Assembly: GCA_964556225.1 (NCBI GenBank)
Contig: CAZKVJ010000001.1
Span: 248,001 to 312,000, forward strand
From: CAZKVJ01 sp964556225
Lineage (GTDB): Bacteria; Actinomycetota; Acidimicrobiia; Acidimicrobiales; Ilumatobacteraceae
Length of the DNA stretch: 64,000 bases
Direction of reading: 5' to 3'
Part shown: one piece after another, positions 46,654 to 56,021 of the stretch
Layout: each line of letters starts with the position of its first letter
How positions within the stretch are numbered: the first letter of the stretch is position 1
The notes under the pieces: generated by a model
Told to the model about the DNA's origin: nothing
Databases searched by the model: none
Seen by the model: the letters and a program-made list of their open reading frames with translations, nothing else
Position numbers and translations under genes: made by a program

Positions 46654-47783
46654 TGGACTTCGAGCTCAGCGACGAGCAGGTCGCGCTGCGCGAAGCCGCC
46701 AGCGACTTCTTCGCGCACCGCTGGAGCGCCGACCGCGTGCGGGGGGCGCTCGACCGGCCGCCGGTCACCGTCCCCGACGAGCTGTGGCACGAGGTCGCGC
46801 AGCTCGGCTGGGTCGGGATCGCGGTCCCCACCGATGTCGGGGGCAGCGGTGGCGACGTGATGACGGCGGCCGTGCTCGCCGAGGCGGCCGGAGGGTCGCT
46901 GTTCCCGTCGGCGCTGACGTCGGCCGTCACCGCCGCCGTGGCGCTCGAGCGCAGCGGCGACGAGTCGCGCCGCTCCCTGCTGATCGATCTCTGCGAGGGC
47001 TCGCGGCGGGTCGCCTGCGCCTTCGAGGAGCCCGGCGGCGCGTGGGGCCCCGACGCCGTTACCGCGCACGCGTCCAGCCAGGACGGGATGTGGGTCGTCC
47101 ACGGCACGAAGATCCTGGTGGCGGATGCCGACACCGCCGACACGTTCCTCGTGGCCGCGCGGACCCCGGCCGGCCTCGGCCTCGTCGAGGTGCCCGCCGA
47201 CGCCCGCGGGGTCACCTGCACGCCCATGAACCGCATCGACGCCGGGTCGATCGCCGAGGTCGCGCTCGACGCGGTCGCCGTGGCGCCGGGTGCGCTGCTC
47301 GGCGGGGCCGAGCGGGCCGAGGCCACGCTGCGCGCCACGTACGACGTGGCGACGGTGCTCGCCGCTGCCGACCTGCTCGGTGTCGCCCAAGCTGCCCTCG
47401 ACACCACGACGGCCTACGCGAAGGAGCGGGTGCAGTTCGATCGCCCCATCGGCAGCTTCCAGGCCGTGAGCCACCGTCTCGCCGACGTCCTCGTCGACGT
47501 GGAGATCACCCGCAGCCTCGTGTACGGCGCCTGCCTCGCCCTCGACGAGCACCAGCCGGACGCCGCAGCGCTGGTGTCGGCGGTCAAGGCAACGGCGAAC
47601 GACGCCGCCGTGCGCGCCACGGAGGCCGCCGTGCAGCTCCACGGCGGGATCGGCTTCACCTGGGAGCTGGACGTGCATCTCCTCCTGCGGCGAGCCCGCG
47701 CCGGGGCGGTCACGTTCGGCGACACGGCACACCACCTCGACCGCATCTTCGGGCTGGTCGAGCGAGCGAGGGCCGCCCGGTGA
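46653..47783 (+). CDS. Acyl-CoA dehydrogenase (FadE type), second of the pair
   Basis: 376 residues: MDFELSDEQVALREAASDFF, QLGWVGIAVPTDVGGSGGDV, and C-terminal AVQLHGGIGFTWELDVHLLL. The middle domain lacks the clear SEPxAGSD motif of its neighbour, the sort of division of labour seen in alpha2-beta2 FadE complexes. ATG 46653 overlaps the previous stop. It probably forms one enzyme with the preceding gene product. Confidence 0.88.
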   Translation: MDFELSDEQVALREAASDFFAHRWSADRVRGALDRPPVTVPDELWHEVAQLGWVGIAVPTDVGGSGGDVMTAAVLAEAAGGSLFPSALTSAVTAAVALERSGDESRRSLLIDLCEGSRRVACAFEEPGGAWGPDAVTAHASSQDGMWVVHGTKILVADADTADTFLVAARTPAGLGLVEVPADARGVTCTPMNRIDAGSIAEVALDAVAVAPGALLGGAERAEATLRATYDVATVLAAADLLGVAQAALDTTTAYAKERVQFDRPIGSFQAVSHRLADVLVDVEITRSLVYGACLALDEHQPDAAALVSAVKATANDAAVRATEAAVQLHGGIGFTWELDVHLLLRRARAGAVTFGDTAHHLDRIFGLVERARAAR

Positions 47784-49762
47784 GCGCGCGGCACTTCCCC
47801 CGGCTGTTTTCGCCCCTCGACGTCGGGACGATGCGCGTGCCCAACCGGATCTGCGAGACCACCAACTCCATCGGCGCCGGTGCGATGCCCGGGTTCCCCG
47901 ATGAGGCGTTCATCGCCCACCACGTCGCCAAGGCACGCGGCGGCACTGGCTGGATCGGCAGCGAGACCATCGTGCTCGACTCGCCGCTCCCCGCACAGGC
48001 GGCCGAGGAGTTCCACCCGGGGGCGGCGGCAGTGCGAGTTCCCATCTACGCCATCCCCGGCTTCGTCGAAGCGCAGTCCCGCTTCGTCGAAGCGGTCCAC
48101 GCCGCTGGGGCCGTGGCGGTGTTCCAGCTGACCCACCTGAACCACACGCTGGCGGCATCGTCGACACCGATCGTCGAGGCGTACGACTGGATCCCCCACG
48201 AGCTCGACGAGGCCGGGATCGAGCACATCATCGAGACGTATGCCGCCAGCGCGGCACAGCTCATGGCGGCCGGTGCCGATGGCATCGAGATCCACTGCGC
48301 CCACGAGACCCTGCCCCAGACCTTCCTGTCACCGGCACTCAACCACCGCACGGACCGGTGGGGTGGCGATCCCGCAGCTCGCACGCTGTTCGTCCGCGAG
48401 ATCCTGCGGCGGGTTCGCGAGCGCATCGGTCGCGCCGGCGCGCTCGGCGTTCGGATCTGCGCGCTCGAACAGCGCGAGGGCGGGTACGAGCTGCTCGAGA
48501 TGCGGGAGATGATCACGCTCATCGCCGAGACGGGCCTGCTCGACTTCGTCAACGTCGACGTCGGCCACTCGTGGGGGGCGCCGTACGTCCAGCCGTCCTA
48601 CTACGACCATGCCCAGTTCCGCGAGGTCGGGCGGGCGATCCGTGCCGACGTGCACCCGGTGCCGGTGCTCTTCGCTGGACGGGTGAACGACCCCGTCGTC
48701 GCCGAGGAGCTGCTGGCGAGCGGGGTGTGCGACCTGGTGGCGATGACCCGCGCCGGGATCGCCGATCCGGAGTTCGCGAACAAGGCGCGAGAGGGTCGCC
48801 TAGGTGAGATCCGCCGGTGCATCGGCTGCAACCGCTGCATCGGCGAGTCGGTCGACCACACCGTCCCGTCGATGTTCCGCCGGGCGGTGTGCTCCATCAA
48901 CCCTGCCGTCGGACGAGAGGTCGAGTGGACGGCGCGGTTCCAGCCCGCCACCTCGCCCAAGCGGGTGGTCGTCGTCGGTGGCGGTGCCGCCGGGCTCGAG
49001 GTAGCTCGCGTCGCCGCCGGCCGCGGCCACGACGTCATCGTGCTGGAGCGGTCCAGCGCGCTCGGCGGCCAGGTCCGGTTGGCGGCCCGCGCGCCGGGGC
49101 GCGACTCGTTCGAGGACTTCGTGTACTTCGAGGAGAACGAGCTGCGCCGCCTCGGTGTCGAGGTTCGGCTCGGGGTCGACGCGTCGGTCGCCGAGATCCT
49201 CGCGCTCGAACCCGATGCCATCGCCTGCGCCACCGGCTCGGTTCCCCGCCGGCCCGACCTTCCCGGGATCGACGGTCCCCAGGTGGTGCAGGGCTGGGAT
49301 GTGCTGGCGGGCACGGCCTCGCTGGGCGAGCGGGTGGCCGTCGTGTCCCAGGAGGACCACTTCGAGACCCCGAACGTCGCCGACCACCTGGCGAGCTCCG
49401 GGCACCGGGTGGAGATCTTCCACAAGTGGACCGGGATCGGCAGCCGCATCGACCGGTACTCGATCGGACCGGTGATGGGCCGGATCGCGGGCCATGGCAT
49501 CCCGATCCACACCGGCATGCGCCTGGCCGGCGTCGACGGCTCGCAGCTGGCGTTCACCAGCGCCTTCACCGGCGCGGCCCACCGATGGAGCGGGTTCGAC
49601 AGCGTCGTGCTCGTGTACGGCTCCGTCCCCGACGACCGGTGCCACCGCGAGCTGGCTGCGGCGGGCCCGGCGGCGCAGCTGTTCCTCGTGGGATCGGCCT
49701 GGGTGCCGCGCCAGCTCGCCGAGGCGACCCAGCACGGCGCTCGGGTCGGACTGGAGATCTAG
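47780..49762 (+). CDS. Old-yellow-enzyme-type reductase with 4Fe-4S and FAD/NAD domains (2,4-dienoyl-CoA reductase-like)
   Basis: 660 residues. Residues about 1-350 are an FMN barrel (PNRICETTNSIG; AHETLPQTFLSPALNHRTDR, then WGG), followed by the iron-sulfur motif CIGCNRC with a further Cys in AVCSINP, and an FAD/NAD domain (RVVVVGGGAAGLEVARVAAG). This is the layout of 2,4-dienoyl-CoA reductase and of BaiCD/BaiH bile-acid enzymes, which reduce conjugated enones or dienoyl thioesters. GTG 47780 overlaps the previous stop (GTGA). Confidence 0.9.
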   Translation: MSARHFPRLFSPLDVGTMRVPNRICETTNSIGAGAMPGFPDEAFIAHHVAKARGGTGWIGSETIVLDSPLPAQAAEEFHPGAAAVRVPIYAIPGFVEAQSRFVEAVHAAGAVAVFQLTHLNHTLAASSTPIVEAYDWIPHELDEAGIEHIIETYAASAAQLMAAGADGIEIHCAHETLPQTFLSPALNHRTDRWGGDPAARTLFVREILRRVRERIGRAGALGVRICALEQREGGYELLEMREMITLIAETGLLDFVNVDVGHSWGAPYVQPSYYDHAQFREVGRAIRADVHPVPVLFAGRVNDPVVAEELLASGVCDLVAMTRAGIADPEFANKAREGRLGEIRRCIGCNRCIGESVDHTVPSMFRRAVCSINPAVGREVEWTARFQPATSPKRVVVVGGGAAGLEVARVAAGRGHDVIVLERSSALGGQVRLAARAPGRDSFEDFVYFEENELRRLGVEVRLGVDASVAEILALEPDAIACATGSVPRRPDLPGIDGPQVVQGWDVLAGTASLGERVAVVSQEDHFETPNVADHLASSGHRVEIFHKWTGIGSRIDRYSIGPVMGRIAGHGIPIHTGMRLAGVDGSQLAFTSAFTGAAHRWSGFDSVVLVYGSVPDDRCHRELAAAGPAAQLFLVGSAWVPRQLAEATQHGARVGLEI

Positions 49763-49771
49763 GAGACCGCC

Positions 49772-50716
49772 ATGACCATCGACCTCACCCGGTACCCGAC
49801 CATCGACGTCATGAACCACCTGCTCGAGGTGCGCAACCAGCTCGCCGGCAACCCGTTCGAGTTCCGCGAGTTCCAGATCATGATGGAGACCACCTTCAAG
49901 GTGATGAACCGCCCTCGCCCGCCTGCGTCCGAGCAGCCACGCGAGGACCGGCCCCGGCGCCAGAGCGGCGGCGGGATGCTGTCGGGGCACCCCACCACCG
50001 CCGCCTGCCTCGAGGACATGGACGCGCTGGGCTACACCCACATCTCCGTGTGTGCCACCAAGATGTGGTCGTACTACTACCACCGCGACTTCATCATGAA
50101 CTATCCGATCGAGCCGGTGGCGGAGGCGGTCGCAGAGTCGGGTGGGCGCATCATCGGCACGGCGTCGTACGACCCCTTCCGGATCACCGAGAGCTGCGCC
50201 GAGATCGAGCGGGCGGTGAGGGAGTACGGGTTCCGCTACGTGTGGTTCCACCCGCTGTCGTACGGCCTCCCCCCGAACGACCGCCGCTTCTACCCCCTGT
50301 ACGCGAAGTGTGTCGAGCTCGACATCGCCGTCGGCTTCCAGGTGGGACACTCGGCCGAGGTGCTGCCGTCCGACTGCGGTCGACCGATGCTCGCCGACGA
50401 CGTGGCCATCGAGTTCCCCGAGCTGCGCATCAACCTGTCGCACACCGGCTGGCCGTGGGTCGACGAGTGGTGCTCCATGCTCTGGCGCCATCCCAACGTG
50501 TACGGCGACATCTCCGCCTACTACCCGCACAGCCTCGACGAGCGCCTCGTCCGCTTCATGGACTCGTCGCGTGGACGCGACAAGGTGCTCTTCGGGACCA
50601 ATGGGCTCGGCCTCGAACGCTGCAAGACCGAGTTCCTCGAGCTCGACATCCGCGAGGACACCAAGCGCGCCGTGCTGCACGACAACGCCGTGCGCTTCTT
50701 CGCCCTCGACCGCTGA
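49772..50716 (+). CDS. Amidohydrolase-2-family protein with altered metal ligands
   Basis: 314 residues of the ACMSD-like TIM-barrel group: GFQVGHSAEV, INLSHTGWPWVDEW, then YGDISAYY. The usual DxHxH at the N-terminus reads DVMNH, so the first His is Met, and the usual FGTD near the end reads FGTN. Two metal ligands are thus changed, which suggests a decarboxylase or lyase using a different chemistry, or a structural role. ATG 49772 follows AGGAGACCGCC. Confidence 0.75.
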   Translation: MTIDLTRYPTIDVMNHLLEVRNQLAGNPFEFREFQIMMETTFKVMNRPRPPASEQPREDRPRRQSGGGMLSGHPTTAACLEDMDALGYTHISVCATKMWSYYYHRDFIMNYPIEPVAEAVAESGGRIIGTASYDPFRITESCAEIERAVREYGFRYVWFHPLSYGLPPNDRRFYPLYAKCVELDIAVGFQVGHSAEVLPSDCGRPMLADDVAIEFPELRINLSHTGWPWVDEWCSMLWRHPNVYGDISAYYPHSLDERLVRFMDSSRGRDKVLFGTNGLGLERCKTEFLELDIREDTKRAVLHDNAVRFFALDR

Positions 50717-50737
50717 ACCAACCAAGGAAGGTGACCA

Positions 50738-51985
50738 ATGCCGCTGCATGAAGGTGAGATCTGGGGAGAAGTCACCGAGGCCAGCCTCGCACGGCTCCTC
50801 GAGCGCAAGGGGGTGTCGCGCGAGGAGCGCGGCACCATGTTCCGCCTCACCCTCAGCGACGAGGAGAAGGCCAAGGCCGACACGTGGCGGCCGAAGAACG
50901 CCAACTTCCAGATCACCAAGGAGACCGCAGGGCGGATCGCGCGCGGCATCGCCGACCTGAACCCGCTGTACCTCGACGACGGGTACGCGAAGCGCTCGAT
51001 CTGGGGCCGTCTGCTCGCTCCCCCGGCGACGCTGTGCTGGACCGAGACGGTGAACGGCGCCACCGACGGCTTCCCCGGATGCCACACGATCTGGCGCGGC
51101 GTGGAGTACGAGTGGGAGCGGCCCGTGTTCGCCGGTGAGCCCATCGCATCCCGGTCGTACCTCACCGACGCCCACATCGTCCAGAGCGACTTCGCCGGCG
51201 GGAACGCCGCGATCCAGCGCTACGAGACCGAGGCCTACAACCTCGATGGCGACTACATCGGCGCGTACCGCACGTCGTGGCACCGCTTCTCCCGCAACAA
51301 GGCCCGCTCGGCCGGGAAGTACGCAGGGGTCGAGCGCCACCGATGGACCGACGAGGAGCTCGACGCGGTCTGGGACGAGTACCGGACCCACAACCTCGCC
51401 AACCGGCGCGGCGCTGACCCGCTCTACTACGAAGACGTCGAGGTCGGCGCCGAGGTGCCGCACATCATCAAGGGCCCGATCACGCTCACCAGCAAGATCG
51501 CGTTCGAGATGGCCTTCGGTGCAGGCGGCTGGTTCGTCGGCCACGAGCTGGCCATGCAGCTCTGGGAGCACGCGCCGAAGCTGCCGATCCGCAACGAGGA
51601 GAACGTCCCCGAGCCGCCAGTGGCGATCCACTGGACCAACGAGCGCTGCCAGACCTACCTGGGCATGCCCGGTGCCTACGAGGCCGGGTTCGAGCGACTG
51701 AACTGGTTCACGCAGCTGCTCATGTCCTGGTACGGCGACCACGGCATGCTGCGCAAGCTCGGCCTGGCGTTTCGCGCCTTCCACTGGCAGGGCGACGCCG
51801 TGCGGCTCTTCGCCACCGTCACGGGCAAGCGGATCAGCGACGATCGCCATCTCGTCGATCTCGCCATCCACACCGAGTCGCACCCTCGTGGAGAGCGGAC
51901 CTCGGAGGGCACGGCGACGGTGGAGCTGCCCTCGCGGGTGGCGGGCAACCAGGTGTGGACGGCCACGGCGAAGGAGGCCCGATGA
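50738..51985 (+). CDS. MaoC-type double hotdog hydratase
   Basis: 415 residues, two hotdog domains: an N-terminal FAS1-like dehydratase domain (KETAGRIARGIADLNPLYLD; GRLLAPPATLCW; WRGVEYEWERPVFAGEPI) and a C-terminal MaoC domain (YYEDVEVGAEVPHIIKGPIT; KLGLAFRAFHWQGDAVRLFA). It would hydrate an enoyl-CoA formed by the acyl-CoA dehydrogenases. ATG 50738 has AAGGAAGGTG upstream. Confidence 0.87.
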   Translation: MPLHEGEIWGEVTEASLARLLERKGVSREERGTMFRLTLSDEEKAKADTWRPKNANFQITKETAGRIARGIADLNPLYLDDGYAKRSIWGRLLAPPATLCWTETVNGATDGFPGCHTIWRGVEYEWERPVFAGEPIASRSYLTDAHIVQSDFAGGNAAIQRYETEAYNLDGDYIGAYRTSWHRFSRNKARSAGKYAGVERHRWTDEELDAVWDEYRTHNLANRRGADPLYYEDVEVGAEVPHIIKGPITLTSKIAFEMAFGAGGWFVGHELAMQLWEHAPKLPIRNEENVPEPPVAIHWTNERCQTYLGMPGAYEAGFERLNWFTQLLMSWYGDHGMLRKLGLAFRAFHWQGDAVRLFATVTGKRISDDRHLVDLAIHTESHPRGERTSEGTATVELPSRVAGNQVWTATAKEAR

Positions 51986-54345
51986 GCGGCGCGCTCGACG
52001 GGCTGCGCGTCACCGAGATCGCCAGCCACGTGTCGGGCCCGTTCTGCGCCCGGCTGCTCGCCGACCTCGGGGCCGACGTCGTGAAGGTGGAGCCGCCGGA
52101 CGGCGACCCGTCGCGCCAGGCAGGACCGTTCCCGGGCGACGCTCCTGACCCTGAGCAGAGCGGGCTGTTCCACTTCCTCAACGCCGGCAAGCGCAGCGTC
52201 GTCGCCGACCTCGACGACCCGGCGGGTGTGGAGTGGCTCCACGAGCTGCTCGCTGGATCCGACATCCTCGTCGAGAACCTCGCACCGACGGCTCGGGAAC
52301 GAGCCGGGCTCGGCTTCGCCGCGCTCGCCGGCCGACATCCCCACCTGATCGCCGTGTCCCTGTCGCCGTACGGTCGCTCGGGCCCCTGGGAGGATCGCCC
52401 CGGCTGCGACCTCACCGCACAGGCGGCGAGCTCGCTGCCCCTCGGGCTCGGCTCCGAGGACCGGTCGCCGTTGCGCATCCCCTTCGACCAGGGCGACTAC
52501 CAGGCGGCATTCCATGGGGCAGCCGCAGCGCTGTGCGCGCTGCGCGAGCGTCGCCGGTCCGGGCTGGGCCAAGGGATCGACATCTCCACCGCGCAGGTCA
52601 TGGCCTACCTCGTGGGCGGCATGCACAACGTCACGGTCAAGAACGGCAACCGCTGGGCGCGTCGTGGCACGCTGCTCGGCGGCGCGCCGTACCCGACCGG
52701 CTTCTTCACCTGTGCCGACGGCTTCGTGTGCATCGCATCGCAGACGCCGGCCCAGTGGGAAGCCTTCCTCGGCCTGATGGACAACCCCAAGTGGGCCAAG
52801 GACGAGGCGCGCAATGCCATCTACCTGGGGCTCGTCGACGCCAAGCCAGCGCACCGCCACTTCCAGGAGTGGCTCATGGGCTACACCCGTGCCGAGCTGC
52901 TCGAGATGGCCGCGGCCGAGGGCATCGTGATGGGGGTTGCGCAGACCGTCGACGAGGTGCTCGCGAGCGAGCAGTTCGCCTACCGCGGCCTGTGGGCCGG
53001 CATCGAGATGACCGGCGGCGAGCAGCGGATCCCGAAGCCGGGATACCTGATGACTCGCTCCCCCACCCAGGTGGCCGGTCCCGGCCCCACCCTCGGCTCC
53101 ACCTCACCCGACGACGTGGTGGCCGAGCCCGTCTCGCTGCGCGTCCACGAGCGCTCCCGACGAGCCCTCGACGGGATCCGCGTGCTCGACTTCGGGTGGA
53201 ACTGGGCCGGTCCGATGGCCGGCCAGCTCCTGGCCGACATGGGCGCCGAGGTCATCCGGGTCGAGACCTCCAAGCGCCAGGACCTGATGCGGTTCTTGAG
53301 CTACACGTCCCCGTTCTTCTGCCACAACAACCGCTCCAAGATGTCCACGACGATCAACGTGGCCACGCCCGAAGGCTCGCGGCTGGTGCTCGAGCTCGCC
53401 AAGACCGCTGACATCGTCATGGACAACTACGCCGCAGGGAAGATGGCCAAGAACGGGCTCGGCGCGGGCGCCCTGCGCGAGGCGAACCCTCGTCTGGTCG
53501 TGGTGTCGATGAGCATGGCCGGTCAGGAAGGCCCGCTGCGCGGCATGCGCGGGTTCGCCTCCATCGCCACCGGCTACTCGGGCCTCGAGCTCATGGTCGG
53601 CTACCCGGAGGAGGGCGTGAGCACCGGCCTGCTCCCGTTCGGACTGGGGGACGTGACGATGTCGGTGCAGGCCGTGATCGGCGCACTGGCGGCGCTCGAG
53701 GTCCGCGACCGCACCGGTGCCGGCCAGTTCGTCGACGTCAGCCAGATCGACTGCTCGGTGGCGTCGATGGGCGAGCCGCTGCTCGACTACCAGCTCACCG
53801 GCCGCGTCGCCGGCGCTCAGGGCAACCTGCACTCCTGGTACTGCCCGCACGGGCTCTATCGCACGGCCGGCGACGACCGATGGCTCGCCCTGGCCGTTCG
53901 CGACGAGCAGGAGTGGACCGCACTCGCATCGTTGGTCGGCCCGCCCGAGTGGGCCAGCGACGCCACCCTCGCCACGCCGGCCGGCCGGCAGGCTCGGCGC
54001 GCCGAGATCGACGCGCGTTTGGCCGCGTGGGCGAGCGCCATGGATCGGGACGACGCGGTCGACCAGCTCGTGGCGGCCGGCGTCCCCGCAGCACCCCTGC
54101 TCGAGCTCGAGGAGCGCAACCAGCACCCGCACTGGATCGCTCGCGGTCTCACCCTGTCGCACGACTACGAGGGCTTCGATCCGTGCACCATCTATGCGAC
54201 GCCGTGGCACCTCACGGCGACGCCGCCCGAGCTCGTGCGCCCGACGCCCGCGCTGGGCGAGCACAACGACTACGTGTTCGGGGAGCTGCTGGGACTGGAC
54301 CGCGCAGAGATCGCGCGACTGCAGGAGGCCGGCGTCCTTGTCTGA
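51982..54345 (+). CDS. Class III CoA-transferase, two CaiB/BaiF domains in one chain
   Basis: 787 residues, twice the usual length. Domain 1 starts LDGLRVTEIASHVSGPFCAR and continues LLADLGADVVKVEPPDGD. Domain 2 begins near residue 393 with LDGIRVLDFGWNWAGPMAGQ, then LLADMGAEVIRVE. Each has the family's later blocks (VSLSPYGRSGPWEDRPG; VVSMSMAGQEGPLRGMRGFA). Ordinary members form interlocked dimers, so this chain may be a built-in dimer. It transfers CoA from one acyl group to another acid. ATG 51982 follows AAGGAGGCCCG. Confidence 0.9.
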   Translation: MSGALDGLRVTEIASHVSGPFCARLLADLGADVVKVEPPDGDPSRQAGPFPGDAPDPEQSGLFHFLNAGKRSVVADLDDPAGVEWLHELLAGSDILVENLAPTARERAGLGFAALAGRHPHLIAVSLSPYGRSGPWEDRPGCDLTAQAASSLPLGLGSEDRSPLRIPFDQGDYQAAFHGAAAALCALRERRRSGLGQGIDISTAQVMAYLVGGMHNVTVKNGNRWARRGTLLGGAPYPTGFFTCADGFVCIASQTPAQWEAFLGLMDNPKWAKDEARNAIYLGLVDAKPAHRHFQEWLMGYTRAELLEMAAAEGIVMGVAQTVDEVLASEQFAYRGLWAGIEMTGGEQRIPKPGYLMTRSPTQVAGPGPTLGSTSPDDVVAEPVSLRVHERSRRALDGIRVLDFGWNWAGPMAGQLLADMGAEVIRVETSKRQDLMRFLSYTSPFFCHNNRSKMSTTINVATPEGSRLVLELAKTADIVMDNYAAGKMAKNGLGAGALREANPRLVVVSMSMAGQEGPLRGMRGFASIATGYSGLELMVGYPEEGVSTGLLPFGLGDVTMSVQAVIGALAALEVRDRTGAGQFVDVSQIDCSVASMGEPLLDYQLTGRVAGAQGNLHSWYCPHGLYRTAGDDRWLALAVRDEQEWTALASLVGPPEWASDATLATPAGRQARRAEIDARLAAWASAMDRDDAVDQLVAAGVPAAPLLELEERNQHPHWIARGLTLSHDYEGFDPCTIYATPWHLTATPPELVRPTPALGEHNDYVFGELLGLDRAEIARLQEAGVLV

Positions 54346-56011
54346 GCCGTCCGAAGGTGGTCGCTCATCCGGTTCGGACCTCCCGACCACGATCCCGGCG
54401 CTGCTCGCCCGCAGCGTCGCCGACTTCGCTGACCGCACGGCGCTCGTCACCCACGACGATCGCTGGTCGTATCGTGAGCTGGCAGGAGCCGCGGACCGGT
54501 GTGCACGAGCGCTCGTGGCCGCTGGCGTCACCAAAGGCAGCCGGGTCGGTCTGCTCATGGAGAACGACCCCGACTGGGTCGCGCTCGCGCTCGGTGCGGT
54601 CAGCATCGGCGCGCTGCTCGTGCCGATCAGCACCTTCGCTCACCGCGACGACCTCGAGTACCACCTGCGATACGCCGACGTCGAGCACCTCGTCATGTCG
54701 GCGCGGTTCCTCGGCAACGACTACCTGCAGCTGCTGCGCGAGATCGTCCCGGGGCTCGATCGCGCTGCGCCGGGACCGCTCTTCCTCGACGAGCTGCCCG
54801 CACTGCGACGAGTCGTCGTGCGTGGCGGCGACGCGCTCCCGGCGGCGTGCAGATCGTGGACGGCGTTCCTCGATCTCGCCGGCGCCGTGCCGGCTGGCAT
54901 CACGCCGGCGCTGGCGAGCGCGGTGCACGCCGAGGACGACTGCTACCTGCTCACGACCTCGGGCACCACCGCTCGACCGAAGGGTGTGCTGCTCTCGCAT
55001 GCGGCCGTCGCCGGCAACGGTCACCTGATCGGCGACTACCAAGGCCTGGTCCCCGAGGACGTCGTGTGGTTCTACTTCCCGCTGTTCTTCTCCGCTGGAT
55101 GCATCAACGTCCTGCTCGGCACGCTCTCCCACGGGGCGGCGCTGATCATTCAGCCGACCCTCGAGGCCGGGCGCGCCCTCGAGCTGATCGAGCGCGAGCA
55201 GGCCACCACGTGGCACATCTGGCCGCACCAGCTGCAGCAGCTGCTGCGGCATCCGGACTGGACGGGGCGCGACCACAGCCGCCTGCACAAGGGCACTGCC
55301 CCGTACGACGTGCTCTGTGCCCAGCCACCGGCCGACGGCCTCGGCGGCGTGAACATGTACGGCATGACCGAGACGGCGACCGCGTTCTCCTGCACGCGAG
55401 CGTCGGACCCCCTCGACGTGCGCCTGCACAGCCAGGGGCACCTGCTGCCGGGCAACGAGCTGCGCGTGGTGGACCCGGAGACCGGCGAACCAGCCGCCAC
55501 CGGCGTCACCGGTGAGCTGTGGGTGAAGGGCCCACGACTCATGCGCCGCTACTACAAGGTCGACCCGGCCCAGACCTTCACCGTCGACGGCTTCTTCCGC
55601 ACGGGCGACCTCGGGCATCTCGACGCCGACGGGCGCGTCCACTTCGAGCAGCGCCTCAAGGACGTCATCAAGACAGGGGGGATCAACGTCAGCCCCGCCG
55701 ATGTCGAGTCGGTGCTGGGTCGAGCTCCCGGTGTGGGCACCGTGTACGTGTTCCCGCTCCCCGGTGGCGACCGCGGCGAGGTCGTGGGCGCCTCGGTCGT
55801 CCCGGCCGCCGGCACCACCTTCGATCCAGCGGCGTTCGAGGCGTTCTGTCACTCCGAGCTCGCCGGCTACAAGCGCCCGCAGGCGGTGCTGGTGCTCGCG
55901 GAGGCCGACGTCCCCATGACCGGGAGCGGCAAGGTTCGCAAGCAGGAGCTGCGCGACCGGCTCGTCGCCGCGCTCGAGGCCGGCCTCGGACCGATCGTGC
56001 GGACATCCTGA
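54338..56011 (+). CDS. AMP-dependent acyl-CoA synthetase/ligase
   Basis: 557 residues of the ANL superfamily: LTTSGTTARPKGVLLSHAAV, NMYGMTETATAF, FRTGDLGHLDADGRVHFEQR, LKDVIKTGGINVSP, and the lysine in GSGKVRKQEL. It is related to but distinct from the ligase at 41839, so two different acids may be activated. The start is TTG 54338, eight bases inside the CoA-transferase gene, with AGGAGG upstream; no ATG or GTG gives a better N-terminus. Confidence 0.88.
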   Translation: MSEPSEGGRSSGSDLPTTIPALLARSVADFADRTALVTHDDRWSYRELAGAADRCARALVAAGVTKGSRVGLLMENDPDWVALALGAVSIGALLVPISTFAHRDDLEYHLRYADVEHLVMSARFLGNDYLQLLREIVPGLDRAAPGPLFLDELPALRRVVVRGGDALPAACRSWTAFLDLAGAVPAGITPALASAVHAEDDCYLLTTSGTTARPKGVLLSHAAVAGNGHLIGDYQGLVPEDVVWFYFPLFFSAGCINVLLGTLSHGAALIIQPTLEAGRALELIEREQATTWHIWPHQLQQLLRHPDWTGRDHSRLHKGTAPYDVLCAQPPADGLGGVNMYGMTETATAFSCTRASDPLDVRLHSQGHLLPGNELRVVDPETGEPAATGVTGELWVKGPRLMRRYYKVDPAQTFTVDGFFRTGDLGHLDADGRVHFEQRLKDVIKTGGINVSPADVESVLGRAPGVGTVYVFPLPGGDRGEVVGASVVPAAGTTFDPAAFEAFCHSELAGYKRPQAVLVLAEADVPMTGSGKVRKQELRDRLVAALEAGLGPIVRTS

Positions 56012-56021
56012 GGGAGGCACT

